64,000 bases of DNA from Siphonodentalium dalli (taxonomy: Eukaryota; Mollusca; Scaphopoda; Gadilida; Siphonodentaliidae): NCBI GenBank assembly GCA_032622095.1, contig CP136062.1, positions 152,264,875 to 152,328,874 of the forward strand, read 5' to 3'. A program made the position numbers and the translations under genes. The notes below the pieces were generated by a model, which saw only the letters and a program-made list of their open reading frames with translations, made no database searches and was not told the origin of the DNA. Position 1 is the first letter of the stretch. Each line of letters opens with the position of its first letter. Below are positions 21,794 to 33,641 of this stretch, piece by piece.

Positions 21794-23168
21794 TTTATGC
21801 GCATCAGGTGGCCAGGGCCATTAGCCGTTTTGTTTACTGGTATATATCAGTTTTATTTATTTTTATTTTATTTATTTTTGCTATGTACTTATGATCGTCC
21901 CGCACCCATCATGTATAGCTAGCACATTCCAGTGATGCTAAATTCTGTTTAAAACACTTTTTCAATCACCACAGAACACCCAAATACAGATATATTGGGA
22001 ATATACTATCACACTTAAATTATAATAGTTTTGTACGTATCGGAATGTGTAACTTGTGTTGTGTGTGACTTTCTTCATCTTAAACATCAAGATAATACAA
22101 ATATATAACAAAATTTATTAATGTTTAGTTACAGCTATCAGTCTATTAAACATTACTGATATGCACATGCAATTATTAGTTCTTTTTGTTAACAATGATA
22201 GCGCTGTCGGCAGACGGAGAGCGGATCACACGTTAGAACTATCAAATCTTGTTAGCGTCGCCAGGGGCCTAACATTTAAAACATATTTCCCGTGGTAGCA
22301 TATAACATTTTGTAAAGTATGTTATAATTATATAGAGTTGAACATATTTCCCGTGGTAGCATATACCAACGTAAGGATCGGGTGGATAATGAACAATGGG
22401 ACGGAGCCCGTGTAATGTGGTATATGCATTCCATCAAGCCGGATATCACCATACAAACAGACACAGCCATCCGATTATTCACACCCGAACCTCCTCACAG
22501 CTATTCATAATTTGTTCAATGTAAGCTCTAGTCGGTTTCCTCCCGATATAAATATGCTTCTGTGTTGGAAATAGTTGCGATATAATACCGCACGCAATAC
22601 CAATTACTTATCTACTTCATATATAATTCAGACAGCATGTCCTGATAGAACGAAATGCATTTGCTCAGAATATATAACACGGACATTTTTGCATATAATG
22701 ATTCTGCTTTGAGATCGTGTTCTTTTTCTGAAATGATATTGTCAGTTATGAGCACCCTGATAGTGTATCACGCACAAAGTAGACACAACTACCACCCAGT
22801 TTTTGTAAGTTGTCAAGATAAGCGTAAGTAAGTTATGACAGCCGGTGAGAAATTACCATAAATTTCCATCATCCGAAAAGTGATATAGGGACGTGGTGAC
22901 AGGGGGTATCTACCCCTGCCCCAACTTTGGTAAAAAATTTCAACAGTTGAATATTTCATCATTTGGAAATTTTACACAATTTTAGGTTGAAATTTATCTC
23001 ACTGTTTATTTTCCGACCAGTAACTAGTGGGGAATTGGTGTTTTTATACCAAAAGCAGCATATGTTTCTAGTTTTGGTCAATTTGTATCAGCTTGATAGG
23101 TTCCAACCATATAGGGGTGTCAGATTGGATATTATCAACAGTTGGAAAACTTGACAGTTCAAACCCAA
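21794..23168. other. Mostly unassigned, one 61-bp-spaced duplication
   Basis: 'acatatttcccgtggtagca' occurs at 22281 and 22342. The phrase 'gcagacggagagcggatc' near 22210 echoes 'gcagacggatagtggatc' at 21221. Otherwise nothing is recognised. Confidence 0.45.
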
Positions 23169-23193
23169 GGGGGGGGGGGGGGGGGGGGAGGGG
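23169..23193. repeat. Poly-G run
   Basis: An almost uninterrupted guanine run (20 G, then A, then 5 G). It is a likely sequencing or assembly weak point and possible G-quadruplex-forming tract. Confidence 0.85.
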
Positions 23194-23289
23194 TGCAATA
23201 GGAAATGGAATTCTGCGAACCTGGAAGTTTGGTATGGTTCAAAGGTTAAGGTTCAATGGTTTTTGGTTTTTATTTCTTTGTTGATACAT

Positions 23290-24165
23290 GCTCCTTAATA
23301 ATATATTTCACTATAGATGAAGGTCTCAGCTTATTGCGAAATCGACTCACAAAAGTCACAAAATTAATTCATGCAATCACGAGCTGGGACCACCCATACT
23401 GTGCAATATATCAAATAACAAATACATATAATCCCCGCGTTGTCTGCTCAATGTTATAATGTTCCCCGTTATAACACCAAACAGTTCCCTGGTTTTTAAT
23501 AGGTGGAGTATGATCTCCACATGCATATAGGAAGAGTAGAGATTCATGACATGATTTACCCGTGGCACAAACCAAGAGATGGAGATCATGCCATGAATCA
23601 TTACTCTGACTAACGCCTTAGATATCATATTCCACCAGTACAAAACCTGGGAACGTTTTTTGAATTTTTGACAGGGAACCTTATAAAGTGAGAAAAAAAT
23701 AACGCAGGGAATATATTTCTTAGTCACTATCTGTTCCCTAATAACGTATTTCACTGTAGATGAAGGAACCAACTCAAAATTTCATGATTTAAGTGACTTT
23801 GTGAGCGATTTTGCTTTGCGTCGTTTACAATTATGGAACTTCTGCTAGGTAATTAATTCAATCTTTATTGCGATATCGGCTCACAAAAGTTACAGAAATG
23901 CATGTAATTTCGAGTTGAGACCTTCACCTACAGTGAAGTGCATTATCAAGGAACAGATAATAAATAACACAATTATTCCCCGTGTTATTTTTTCGACTTT
24001 ATATGAGGTTCCCTGTCAAACCTTCAAAACGTTCCCAGGTTTTGTACTGGTGGAATATGATCTCTACGGGCCTCAGCCAGATAAGAGATTCATGGCACGA
24101 ACTAAGTATCCACCACATGGATTGATCGTCCGTTCACACACTGTCAAGATTACCTGGTAATTTTA
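23290..24165. repeat. Inverted and direct duplicated segment with a protein-like frame
   Basis: The right part (23870-24160, plus strand) and the left part (about 23640-23790, minus strand) are inverted copies. Both encode TVK-x-x-I-x-EQI...VIF-x-x-LY-x-VPCQ-x-FK. The plus copy continues with FPGFVLVEYDLYGPQPDKRF. The minus copy loses frame at an A-run after CQKFKK. A third piece (23290-23395) repeats 'actcacaaaagt.acaaaat' and the 'cacta.agatgaaggtctcag' border. The family is not recognised. It could be an element of transposon or host-exon origin. Confidence 0.5.
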
Positions 24166-24245
24166 CAGGCAATTCGTCACAGAGTGAAACCAGGAAAGCG
24201 TTTAGTAAACTCAGAGTGAGTAGTCATTGTCTTGAAGTTGAAAAG

Positions 24246-27200
24246 GGCATAGAGAACCCGAGACAGCATACGAGAAGAGACTATGTAGGTATTGTGACGG
24301 TAATGAATCATACGAGAAGAGACTATGTAGGTATTGTGACGGTAATGAATCATACGAGAAGAGACTATGTAGGTATTGTGACGGTAATGAAGCATACGAG
24401 AAGAGACCATGTAGGTATTGTGACGGTAATGAAGCATACAAGAAGAGACTATGTAGGTATTGTGACGGTAATGAAGCATACGAGAAGAGACTATGTAGGT
24501 ATTGTGACGGTAATGAAGCATACGTGAAGAGACTATGTAGGTATTGTGACGGTAATGACGCATACGAGAAGAGACTATGTAGGTATTGTGACGGTAATGA
24601 AGCATACAAGAAGAGACTATGTAGGTATTGTGACGGTAATGAAGCATACGAGAAGAGACCATGTAGGTATTGTGACGGTAATGAAGCATACGAGAAGAGA
24701 CTATGTAGGTATTGTGATGGTAATGAAGCATACGAGAAGAGACTATGTAGGTATTGTGACGGTAATGAAGCATACAAGAAGAGACTATGTAGGTATTGTG
24801 ACGGTAATGAAGCATACGAGAAGAGACTATGTAGGTATTGTGATGGTAATGAAGCATACGATAAGAGACTATGTAGGTATTGTGACGGTAATGAAGCATA
24901 CAAGAAGAGACTATGTAGGTATTGTGACGGTAATGAAGCATACGAGAAGAGACTATGTAGGTATTGTGATGGTAATGAAGCATACGATAAGAGACTATGT
25001 AGGTATTGTGACGGTAATGAAGCATACAATAAGAGACTATGTAGGTAATGTGAAGGCAATGAAGCATACGAGAAGAGACCATGTAGGTATTGTGACGGTA
25101 ATGAAGCATACGAGAAGAGACTATGTAGGTATTGTGACGGTAATGAAGCATACGAGAAGAGACTATGTAGATATTGTGACGGTAATGAAGCATACGAGAA
25201 GAGACTATGTAGGTATTGTGACGATAATGAAGCATACGAGAAGAGACTATGTAGGTATTGTGACGGTAATGAAGCATACGAGAAGAGACTATGTAGGTAT
25301 TGTGACGGTAATGACGTACACGAGAAGAGACTATGTAGGTATTGTAACGGTAATGAATCATACGAGAAGAGACTATGTAGGTAGTGTGACGGTAATGAAA
25401 CATACGAGAAGAGACTATGTAGGTATTGTGACGGTAATGAAGCATACAAGAAGAGACTATGTAGGTATTGTGAAGGTAACGACGCATACGAGAAGAGACT
25501 ATGTAGGTATTGTGACGGTAATGAAGTATACGAGAAGAGACCATGTAGGTATTGTGACGATAATGAAGTATACAAGAAGAGACTATGTAGGTATTGTGAC
25601 GGTAATGAAGCATACAAGAAGAGACTATGTAGGTATTGTGAAGGTAACGACGCATACGAGAAGAGACTATGTAGGTATTGTGACGGTAATGAAGTATACG
25701 AGAAGAGACCATGTAGGTATTGTGACGGTAATGAAGCATACGAGAAGAGACTATGTAGGTATTGTGACGGTAATGAAGCATACGAGAAGAGACTATGTAG
25801 GTATTGTGACGGTAATGAAGTATACGAGAAGAGACGATGTAGGTATTGTGACGGTAATGAATCATACGAGAAGAGACTATGTAGGTATTGTGACGGTAAT
25901 GAAGTATACGAGAAGAGACGATGTAGGTATTGTGACGGTAATGAATCATACGAGAAGAGACTATGTAGGTATTTTGGCGGTAATGAAGCATACGAGAAGA
26001 GACTATGTAGGTATTGTGACGGTAATGAAGCATACGAGAAGAGACTATGTAGGTATTGTGATGGTAATGAAGCATACGAGAAGAGACCATGTAGGTATTG
26101 TGACGATAATGAAGCATACGAGAAGAGACCATGTAGGTATTGTGACGGTAATGAAGTATACGAGAAGAGACCATGTAGGTATTGTGACGGTAATGAAGCA
26201 TACAATAAGAGACTATGTAGGTATTGTGACGGTAATAAAGCATACGAGAAGAGACTATGTAGGTATTTTGGCGGGAATGAAGCATACGAGAAGAGACTAT
26301 GTAGGTATTGTGATGGTAATGAAGCATACGAGAAGAGACTATGTAGGTATTGTGACGGTAATGAAGCATATATACGAGAAGAGACTATGTCGGTATTGTG
26401 ACGGTAATGAAGCATACGAGAAGAGACTATGTAGGTATTGTGACGGTAATGAAGCATACGAGAAGAGACTATGTAGGTATTGTGACGGTAATGACGCATA
26501 CGAGAAGAGACTATGTAGGTATTGTGACGGTAATGACGCATACGAGAAGAGACTATGTAGGTATTGTGACGATAATGAAGCATACGAGAAGAGACTATGT
26601 AGGTATTGTGACGGCAATGAAGCATACGAGATGAGACTATGTAGGTATTGTGACGGTAATGAAGCACACGAGAAGAGACTATGTAGGTATTGTGCCGGTA
26701 ATGAAGCACACGAGAAGAGACTATGTAGGTATTGTGCCGGTAATGAAGCATATATACGAGAAGAGACTATGTAGGTATTGTGACGGTAATGAAGCATACG
26801 AGAAGAGACTATGTAGGTATTGTGACGGTAATGAAGCATACGAGAAGAGACTATGTAGGTATTGTGATGGTAATGAAGCATACGAGAAGAGACTATGTAG
26901 GTATTGTGACGGTAATGAAGCATACAAGAAGAGACTATGTAGGTATTGTGACGGTAATGAAGCATACGAGAAGAGACTATGTAGGTATTGTGACGGTAAT
27001 GAAGCATACGAGAAGAGACTATGTAGGTATTGTGACGGTAATGAAGCACACGAGAAGATACTATGTAGGTATTGTGACGGTAATGACGCACACGAGAAGA
27101 GACTATGTAGGTATTGTGCCGGTAATGAAGCATATAACCGAGAAGAGACTATGTAGGTATTGTGATGGTAATGAAGCATACGAGAAGAGACTATGTAGGT

Positions 27201-27333
27201 ATTGTGATGGTAATGAAGCATACGAGAAGAGACTACGTAGGTATTGTGACGGTAATGAAGCATACGAGAAGAGACTATGTAGGTACTGTGACGATAATGA
27301 AGCATACGAGAAGAGACAATGTGACGGTAATTA
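24246..27333. repeat. 42-bp minisatellite, about 73 units
   Basis: The unit is 'catacgagaagagactatgt' followed by 'aggtattgtgacggtaatgaag'. Because 42 is divisible by 3 and the unit has no stop in several frames, very long frames open on both strands (up to about 846 codons). Unit variants such as gac/gat, cta/cca and gca/gta show no synonymous preference. Four-bp insertions (TATA or TAAC after gcata) occur at 26366, 26748 and 27130, exactly 382 bp apart, revealing a nine-unit higher-order repeat. A 168-bp (four-unit) duplication is seen at 25472 and 25640. I treat it as non-coding. Confidence 0.93.
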
Positions 27334-28029
27334 AATTGAAACAGAAAAAACAATTTGTTATGCAATGTATGAAGTAATATGAAACTCGCGAAATATTTTT
27401 CATTAACATTTTAGCACAAATACTAGAATTTAACTATATGAATGAGGACGATAAGTTCATATTTCTTATGAAAAACGAAAATAAAGATGTTTGTACTACA
27501 GTCTGTAACATGGTCCGGTGTTTGTACTACAGTCTGTAACATGGCCGAACATTATTGGAAGAGAGGGCATAAAACAATTAATTGTAATATTTATTATAAG
27601 TCTACGAAGTCCATATATAATTTATTATGCATTGATATTTCTGGTATATTTCATGTTATTATGTATGACATCTGCCCCTAGTGGGTGTAAATTGTCAATA
27701 AATTATCTATCTATGTAGCTTGCCAATATGTGAACGACAAACTACGTATAAAATACACATACGTCACTGTTTACTACACATAGGTCACTGTTAACTACAC
27801 ACGCGGTGAGATTTATCCATTTTGATATGTTATTATACAACTGGCATTTCCCTGAAATTAGCTTTCAAATATATTACCAGAATCAATCGAGCAATAACTC
27901 GTGGCATTTTAACGACACAATAACCAATAAACAGTCGAATATACATCTTCTGTCATTCCGGAATTTAAGATCGGAATTGTGCAATTGATATATAGCCAGA
28001 TATTAAGAAATTCATGACTGGAGCATCCG
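27334..28029. other. Non-coding, with a short duplication and a LINE-like tail
   Basis: 'gtttgtactacagtctgtaa' is repeated at 27488 and 27519. 'gtcaataaattatctatctatg' at 27692-27715 resembles a LINE 3' tail. No reading frame is recognised. Confidence 0.4.
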
Positions 28030-28349
28030 GAAAGTTTGCGAACACCCTGGGGCAATTCATTCTCTTATGTATTCGATTCTCGGATATATACGAGATACAT
28101 AGCCTAACAATATTTAGCCTGACAATGTAAGCCAGTGTATTCTCTTATATTATATATTCGAGGCTCTATGTGAGTCTCGCATATATAAGATAATGCATTG
28201 ACCTAACAATATTTATCTTGACATTGAAAGCCAGTGTATTCTCTTATATTATATATACGCTGCTCCCTATGGGAGTCTCGCATATTCAAGAGAATGCACT
28301 GGCACATGATCTTTAATACTACACCAGAGAAGTTCCCTTCGTGAAAGGG
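28030..28349 (+). mobile_element. Family F TTAA hairpin element, copy F3 (three hairpins)
   Basis: The right end 'cttcgtgaaaggg' is followed by TTAA at 28350-28353. Inside are three diverged hairpins built on 'agtgtattctcttatat...gagaatgcactgg'. The spacers read 'taacaatatttaNcttgacattgaaagcc'. The left TTAACCC end is decayed. The loops contain 'ctccctatgggagtc'-type sequence rather than family E's GTCGAC. Confidence 0.65.
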
Positions 28350-29739
28350 TTAAAGTTCCTCAGAGACGCCACAAACACTCCACAGCATCGAAACCAACTA
28401 CTCTTTTACAATGTTAAAAAAACTTATTTCAGAAAGCAAACGTTTCACTTAAAGAAAAACAGTCGTAACTACTCACGGCATACATTATATATATGAGAGG
28501 ATTTCGGGACCGGTAATCACAATCAAACAATAACCAGACATCATCATGTTCAACATTCTTAATAGTACATGTACATTATATATGTTATCCATCTTGTTTA
28601 AACATTTGTATAAATATTGTCGATGGGAGCTAGAGGGGCTACCTTAAGTTTTTGTTTCTAATATTTTTATTCAGACAAAATAATTTCAAGGTAAGAAAAG
28701 AAACAAAAAACAAATACATATACATCTTATACGATTTAGACATATTACTTATCAAATGTTTTGCCGAACACAAAACAGGCCCCCCTTAAGTTGTTATAAC
28801 TTGTGCCCCAATCCCTTGTAACTTGTGGTACAATAAATATGTTTAAACCAAAGGGTTAAATAACACTCCCGCATGGAGCCCCATACGGACCCAAGCAGAC
28901 GACAGTCATCATTGCATTGTGCTCTCTGTCATGGGCTCCGTTAAGGGTTAAGAATTTTCTAAATGTTGGCCTGGCTATTTTTCCACCTATGTGGATGTAC
29001 ACTAAATAAAAAGTGTTTATTGCATTGTTTACAGTACGGATGTTCTTGTGATGATGGGTAAATCACGTGATACACGAATTTATCCAGAGAGACGCGCTCT
29101 GTAAAGTGGTCTTAAAATAATGCGTCCAGACTATCTTTAACATATACTACTTACGATTTCTTAACGATCATCCATATTCCTTGTGATAGTTGTATATACA
29201 TGAAAATAGTGTGGTTACGTGCCTTGTGAGATTTGTATACACACGAAGACAGTGTGAATATATATTCGCTTGTCATGTTAAAGAAGTGCATATTTGCGTA
29301 ACACTTGTTGTGTGCGCCATTGTTTTGAATGATATTCAAGTGGAATATTAACAAATTATATTTCAGGAAGGCTACGTCAATCGAATTAAGTGTCCCATTG
29401 TATATATTCGAGTATATGGCTCTTATACCAATTTGTGTCTCGTCGTATTTCTTTTGGCCGACCTCCCGATGGTATCTTGTGGGAGGAACCACTCTCCATT
29501 AACGGATGTTGGCGAGAATGACCCTTAGTGAGCCTCTTCATATCTAATTTCATGTTGATTCATGATTGAGTTATTAAAGCATTGAGCTTTCCGCGCATAT
29601 TAATTAGTGGGAGGAGCTTATGGTTGCTATGATACAAGGCGTCTGCAGAAACAGTTATTAGTTTTGCAGTGCTGCCGATATGCCCGAAATAATACATTCC
29701 GTATGTCTTCAATTGTGACGACTGTCGCTCAAAATGAAA
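28350..29739. other. Unassigned stretch with possible LINE 3' end
   Basis: At about 28770-28850, 'ccccaatcccttgtaac...caataaatatgtttaaacc' resembles the 3' end of the LINE at 37.7-40.0 kb (aataaatatgtttaaacc). 'catggagccccatacggacc...gcagacgaca' at 28870-28905 resembles the extra text inside E1. The 113-codon minus frame at 29151-29492 has no recognisable domain. Confidence 0.4.
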
Positions 29740-29990
29740 AACGGTGTCATAATCATTGATGAATTTCCAACATTATTCCACAATCAAAATTTTAATATAT
29801 TACGATTTGACAACAAAAAAGTTGTTTGAAAATAGGCAATTTAAAACTGAAAGTAAGCACGGATATACACATTAGGGAGAACAAAAAATTATCAATGCAG
29901 CACGCGACCGGCTCAGTGGCCGATTGGTAGCAAATATCTGCTAATAATGCTTATTTCATTGACAGCTGTGTTAACTGAGACGGTCCATTG
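29740..29990. repeat. Dispersed repeat O, copy 1
   Basis: It contains 'gaatttccaacatta', 'gatttgacaacaaaaaagttgtttgaa', 'ctcagtggccgattggtagcaaatatctgctaataat' and 'tgacagctgtg'. The same order occurs in reverse complement at 34660-34880. The copies are diverged. Confidence 0.6.
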
Positions 29991-30087
29991 AAATCCACGG
30001 CCTGCTTAAATCGTCCTCTATTATACTGAGCTCAAAACGAGGATTGATCGTTTTAACAATTTCATGACGGGAGATGCATTAAGATCC

Positions 30088-30135
30088 CGTGCCAGTGCAT
30101 TCTCTTATATATGCGAGTCTACCATTATAAATATA
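30088..30135 (+). mobile_element. Truncated half-hairpin of the E/F type
   Basis: 'gtgccagtgcattctcttatatatgcgagtctacca' is the left half of an E/F hairpin and then breaks into 'ttataaatataagcccg'. The rest of the element is missing. Confidence 0.55.
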
Positions 30136-30178
30136 AGCCCGTATTGTGATTATTTAACAAGAAGAGGCTGATTTGCCA

Positions 30179-30510
30179 GGTATCGACATAGATCGATAAA
30201 TATTTGAACTACCTTTCTACAAGCATTATATGTCACAGAAAGACGCATTGGAGTCATAAAAGCACAACTTTGAACACGATGTTTGGTCCCCAAAAAAATC
30301 CATTGCATGGCATGGGACAGAAAAGAATGTTCCGTGTTAGTCTATTCCTGATATGGTAGAAATAAAGAGCGTGTCTGACTTCTGATGAAATATTGAAAAC
30401 AGCTGGAAAACGGCTGTGACCATGGAATGTATTATTTCACATCATACAAAGCCGGTATATCAATATTTCGTGTATTTGCCAACCTACAGAATTTGGAAAC
30501 TCGGATGAGC
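30179..30510 (+). repeat. Dispersed repeat H, copy 1
   Basis: It matches 45852-46230 over about 330 bp. Shared phrases include 'ggtatcgacatagatcgataaatatttgaactacctttcta', 'actttgaacacgatgtttgg', 'aataaagagcgt', 'gaaaacagctggaaaacggctgt' and 'aagccggtatatcaatatttcgtgt'. No ends are defined. Confidence 0.7.
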
Positions 30511-30834
30511 CATGTCCGTTTAAGTATACAATATTCCCCATACTACTACCGGTACCGTGGTTCGGTGTGCCTACTGAGGTCTATACGAGTATTCGGGCAT
30601 TATATTGACGAAATTTTTACTTTGAATCAATCCGCTGGTTTCGAAAATCGATTGGGGAAACTCATATATCACAGAGGATGCTGGAACATGCTATGGGAAA
30701 TGAACAGCTAAATAAATAACGGTGGGTGTAAAGAATCGTGCAAAGAACCATCTTTACCGAGAGTTTGGCAAGCAAGAGTTTATACAGTGTGTGGGCGAGT
30801 GTGCGACAAGCAACATTAAGGACCATGTGGTCGC

Positions 30835-31193
30835 CTTGCATATATAAGAGAATGCATTGGCCTAACAATTTGTTTTCATTTTTCATCAAATTTCTTACAT
30901 TCTTTAACAATGTTTATCATTTATTTATAATTTTTCTTATATTCTTTAACAAATTTTATCACTTTTTTCTTACATTCGTTAACAATATATATATTTTTTT
31001 ATCATTATTTTTTAATTTGTTTTTTTATTTTATCATTTGTTTTCTTACATTTTTTAACAATTCTAAAACATAATATAAAATTTGTTAGGCCAATGCATTC
31101 TTTTATATATGCGAGGCGACATATGGTCGACTCGCATACATAAGAGAATGCATTGGCACAGGGTTTTCGCAAAAAGCTCCCGTCATAGAATGG
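30835..31193 (+). mobile_element. Family F-like hairpin element, copy F4
   Basis: A half left hairpin ('catatataagagaatgcattggcctaacaa') is followed by a T-rich spacer with the repeated phrase 'tttcttacattctttaacaa'. A complete right hairpin runs from about 31089 to 31155, then 'cacagggttttcgcaaaaagctcccgtcatagaatgg' and TTAA at 31194-31197. The left terminus is not intact. The closest relative is 57000-57340. Confidence 0.7.
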
Positions 31194-31274
31194 TTAATGA
31201 TCCCAATGATTTTGCGATTTATATTGGTCACATATATAAGAGATTATCTTCACAAAGTTCCATCGCATTCTGAT

Positions 31275-31960
31275 TAGCACATTTGAAGATATCTTAGAAA
31301 ATATCAGGGGGGGGGGGGGGGAATCTAATTTTTTTAAGGTGTTTAGATTCAAGAATAAAATACGAAATATAAATCCAAACTATCATTTCGCTATGCAGCA
31401 TGTAAAGAGTGTGCGGTAAGCAAAACACTCAACACCGTGGGGATGTTTTTGGGAGAGTGATTCACGGTGGCCCACTCAACACTGCTGAAAGCTTGAGTGG
31501 CGAGGATAAGAGCCCGCTGTGGTGTAATAAACCTGGTAGCAGTTTTATCCAAACCTCAGTTTATACGACCATATAGCATTGCAATAATGATAGCGTAAGT
31601 CTACGATTTCCACAAATTGTCATTTTCGCGGTAATTAAAAGTTTGAAAGAATTAAAGACACGGTTGGCCTTGGCGGTGGGTATCCTGTGAAAATATCTCC
31701 ACCCGTCAAAAACCGCCACAAACAGAAAGAACATCAAAATGTAGATAGACTTTGTCCGTAAACAAATAAGAAATATCGCATAAACAGTATGTTATGGTCA
31801 TATGTTTGACCATTGTTATGTAAACAAAAGCATGAAAAGTTACCTTTCTGGTGTTTGTTTATATTATGATGGTAAACATAAAGAGCGTTCTTTGTTAGTG
31901 AATACCTGATATGGAACTAATAAAGAGCGATTATGCCACTTGTGTGTGATTAGCCAGTAG
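31275..31960 (+). repeat. Dispersed repeats I (copy 1) and J (copy 1)
   Basis: 31275-31640 matches 57712-58065 ('gaagatatctt.gaaaatatca', 'gcaaaacactcaacacc', 'gaaagcttgagtggc', 'cgaccatatagcat'). 31645-31960 matches 51870-52175 in reverse complement ('ggcggtgggtat', 'gacaaagtct/agactttgtc', 'taaacagtatgtta', 'taaacaaaagca'). The ATAAAGAGCG motif occurs at 31878-31887 and 31920-31929. Confidence 0.7.
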
Positions 31961-32559
31961 CATTGTGCTGTCTTCTGTAACACAATCAGGCTCATGCTTT
32001 GGTAATATATAGTAGGTCTTTATGATAACATGCTGTTTACGCGATGGTCATGGTATATATGAACGGAACTGTGTGCGTTTTAATGTTTTTCTGTTTACGG
32101 TGTTTGGAACAAATATGAATATTTTCGACAATTAAGGCCACACGTGCCTTTAAAACAAGATAATTATCAATATTCTTAGTGTAGAACTTGGTAGACCGAC
32201 CCATGCCATCGATGTGCCGTATCTTGCGAAGTATCATTTTTTGTTTATAATTTCAAGCCAGGGCCAGTTTGGAATCTCGAATATTTCTTTCTTTATCACA
32301 TTCTTGCCAGGTCCCGGGATTCCAAATGCAAATGGACATTGATATCGCTCTCTATCTGGAAACAATTATTATACACCCGATACGTACCTATATTATACTG
32401 TAGTAAAGGAAATTATTAAGAAATATTAGCCTTCAGTACAGGCTAATATTGCATGCTAACCAGACGCTCTGGTATGCCAAAATTGCTTCTCTGCAAACAA
32501 ATATATCCTCGCGAAAATTCGCAGATGGTCGACATATTATGTGCAAATAGTTTCATATT
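31961..32559. other. Unassigned non-coding stretch
   Basis: A 66-codon minus frame at 32037-32237 has no recognised domain. 'caatattagccttcagtacaggctaatattgcat' at about 32424-32455 is a small hairpin. No other structure is seen. Confidence 0.35.
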
Positions 32560-32705
32560 GGATTATTAGATTATGAAATAAGCAGTTAATGGACTCATAT
32601 CCGTTATTCCGTTTCATGGCGCGGTCACAGCGAAACACATTTTAAAGAGCGTACACCTGATAAGTCGTGAGTTGCTTTATTTGTGTCATTGTCTGCGCAT
32701 AATGA
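32560..32705 (-). repeat. Dispersed repeat G, copy 4 (decayed, inverted)
   Basis: 'atgaaataagca', 'tggcgcggtc', 'acacattttaaagagcgtac.cctgataagtcgtgagt' and 'aatgaacctata' match repeat G in part. Confidence 0.45.
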
Positions 32706-33512
32706 ACCTATAGTGAAGTTACTATGAGTCGATAATGTGACTAAATCACTCTCATTTTCAGTTCATTATCGACTCAAAATGAGCAGTAGACTATGTTTTG
32801 CAGTAGACTAATGTTTATCCGTATCACGTCTTGTTATAATAGCAAGAAACGCCCATTATGTGGTACTTACGTTTGATGTTTTATTGTTCAAATCACGCAA
32901 TATGTTACCCGTCAGCGCACTCCGTTTGATAGCATTCGATCGTAAATATTTAACGAATTTCCTAAAACAACTAACTATGCACGCAACTTAGTACGTGGAA
33001 ATTGAAGACTATAAAATAATAAAGATTTTATGAATCTCACTGCATTAAAAACACATGTTATATTGTAGTTCTAACGGGTTTAATAGAACTGCCTTTAGCT
33101 AGATAACTATATTCAGATTCGTTATTAACATAAACACTCTCTAGGAGCAGTATGCAGGATGAATTACATAATATATATACATATAAATTGTGAATTTGAC
33201 ATGGATAATTATGTATTTCGATGTACACATAAACAATAAAGAAATGTTTATCTAGGCAAACATGTATTTAAAGGATGTCCTTTACTGTTATGTTTGTTTA
33301 TAATGTATTTGGAATTGTATGTAGTTCTTCAGTTTTAGAAGAAATAAAACCCTATCTATCTATATATGTATCAGTCTACACGCATCTAACTATCTCTCAG
33401 TCTCAACTTTTGTTACGAATTGAGAATAACTCGGCATATGTTTAAATTGACACACTTTATCTATTGTTTCTTCGGAAAATTCGTCATCCAGGTTTGAAAA
33501 AACATGTGACTT
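32706..33512. other. Unassigned, with possible LINE tail
   Basis: 'gaagaaataaaaccctatctatctatatatg' near 33340-33370 looks like a LINE 3' tail of the short-repeat type. No reading frame supports it. Nothing else is recognised. Confidence 0.35.
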
Positions 33513-33632
33513 TTAGGATGAGTATACACATGGTTTCAGGATGAGTAAACACATGGTTTTACTGGCATAACGAAAGGTTCCGCTTTAGGATGAGTAAACA
33601 CATGGTTTTACTGACATAACGAAAGGTTCCGT
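33513..33632 (+). repeat. Tandem repeat of 'aggatgagtaaacacatggt'
   Basis: Three copies of 'aggatgagtaNacacatggtt' begin at about 33516, 33538 and 33586. The last two share a longer unit of about 49 bp including 'ttttactg.cataacgaaaggttccg'. Confidence 0.85.
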
Positions 33633-33641
33633 CTCTTTTAA

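Noticed and set aside
24246-27333. CRISPR-like array
   Set aside because: Units are contiguous without unique spacers, no cas genes exist, and the window is eukaryotic.
24177-27377. Very long open reading frames (up to 846 codons) on both strands
   Set aside because: They arise from a 42-bp stop-free unit, overlap each other on both strands, change frame at 4-bp insertions and show no codon-position bias.
29151-29492. 113-codon minus-strand gene
   Set aside because: No domain, no splice or promoter context, and AT-rich composition typical of chance frames here.
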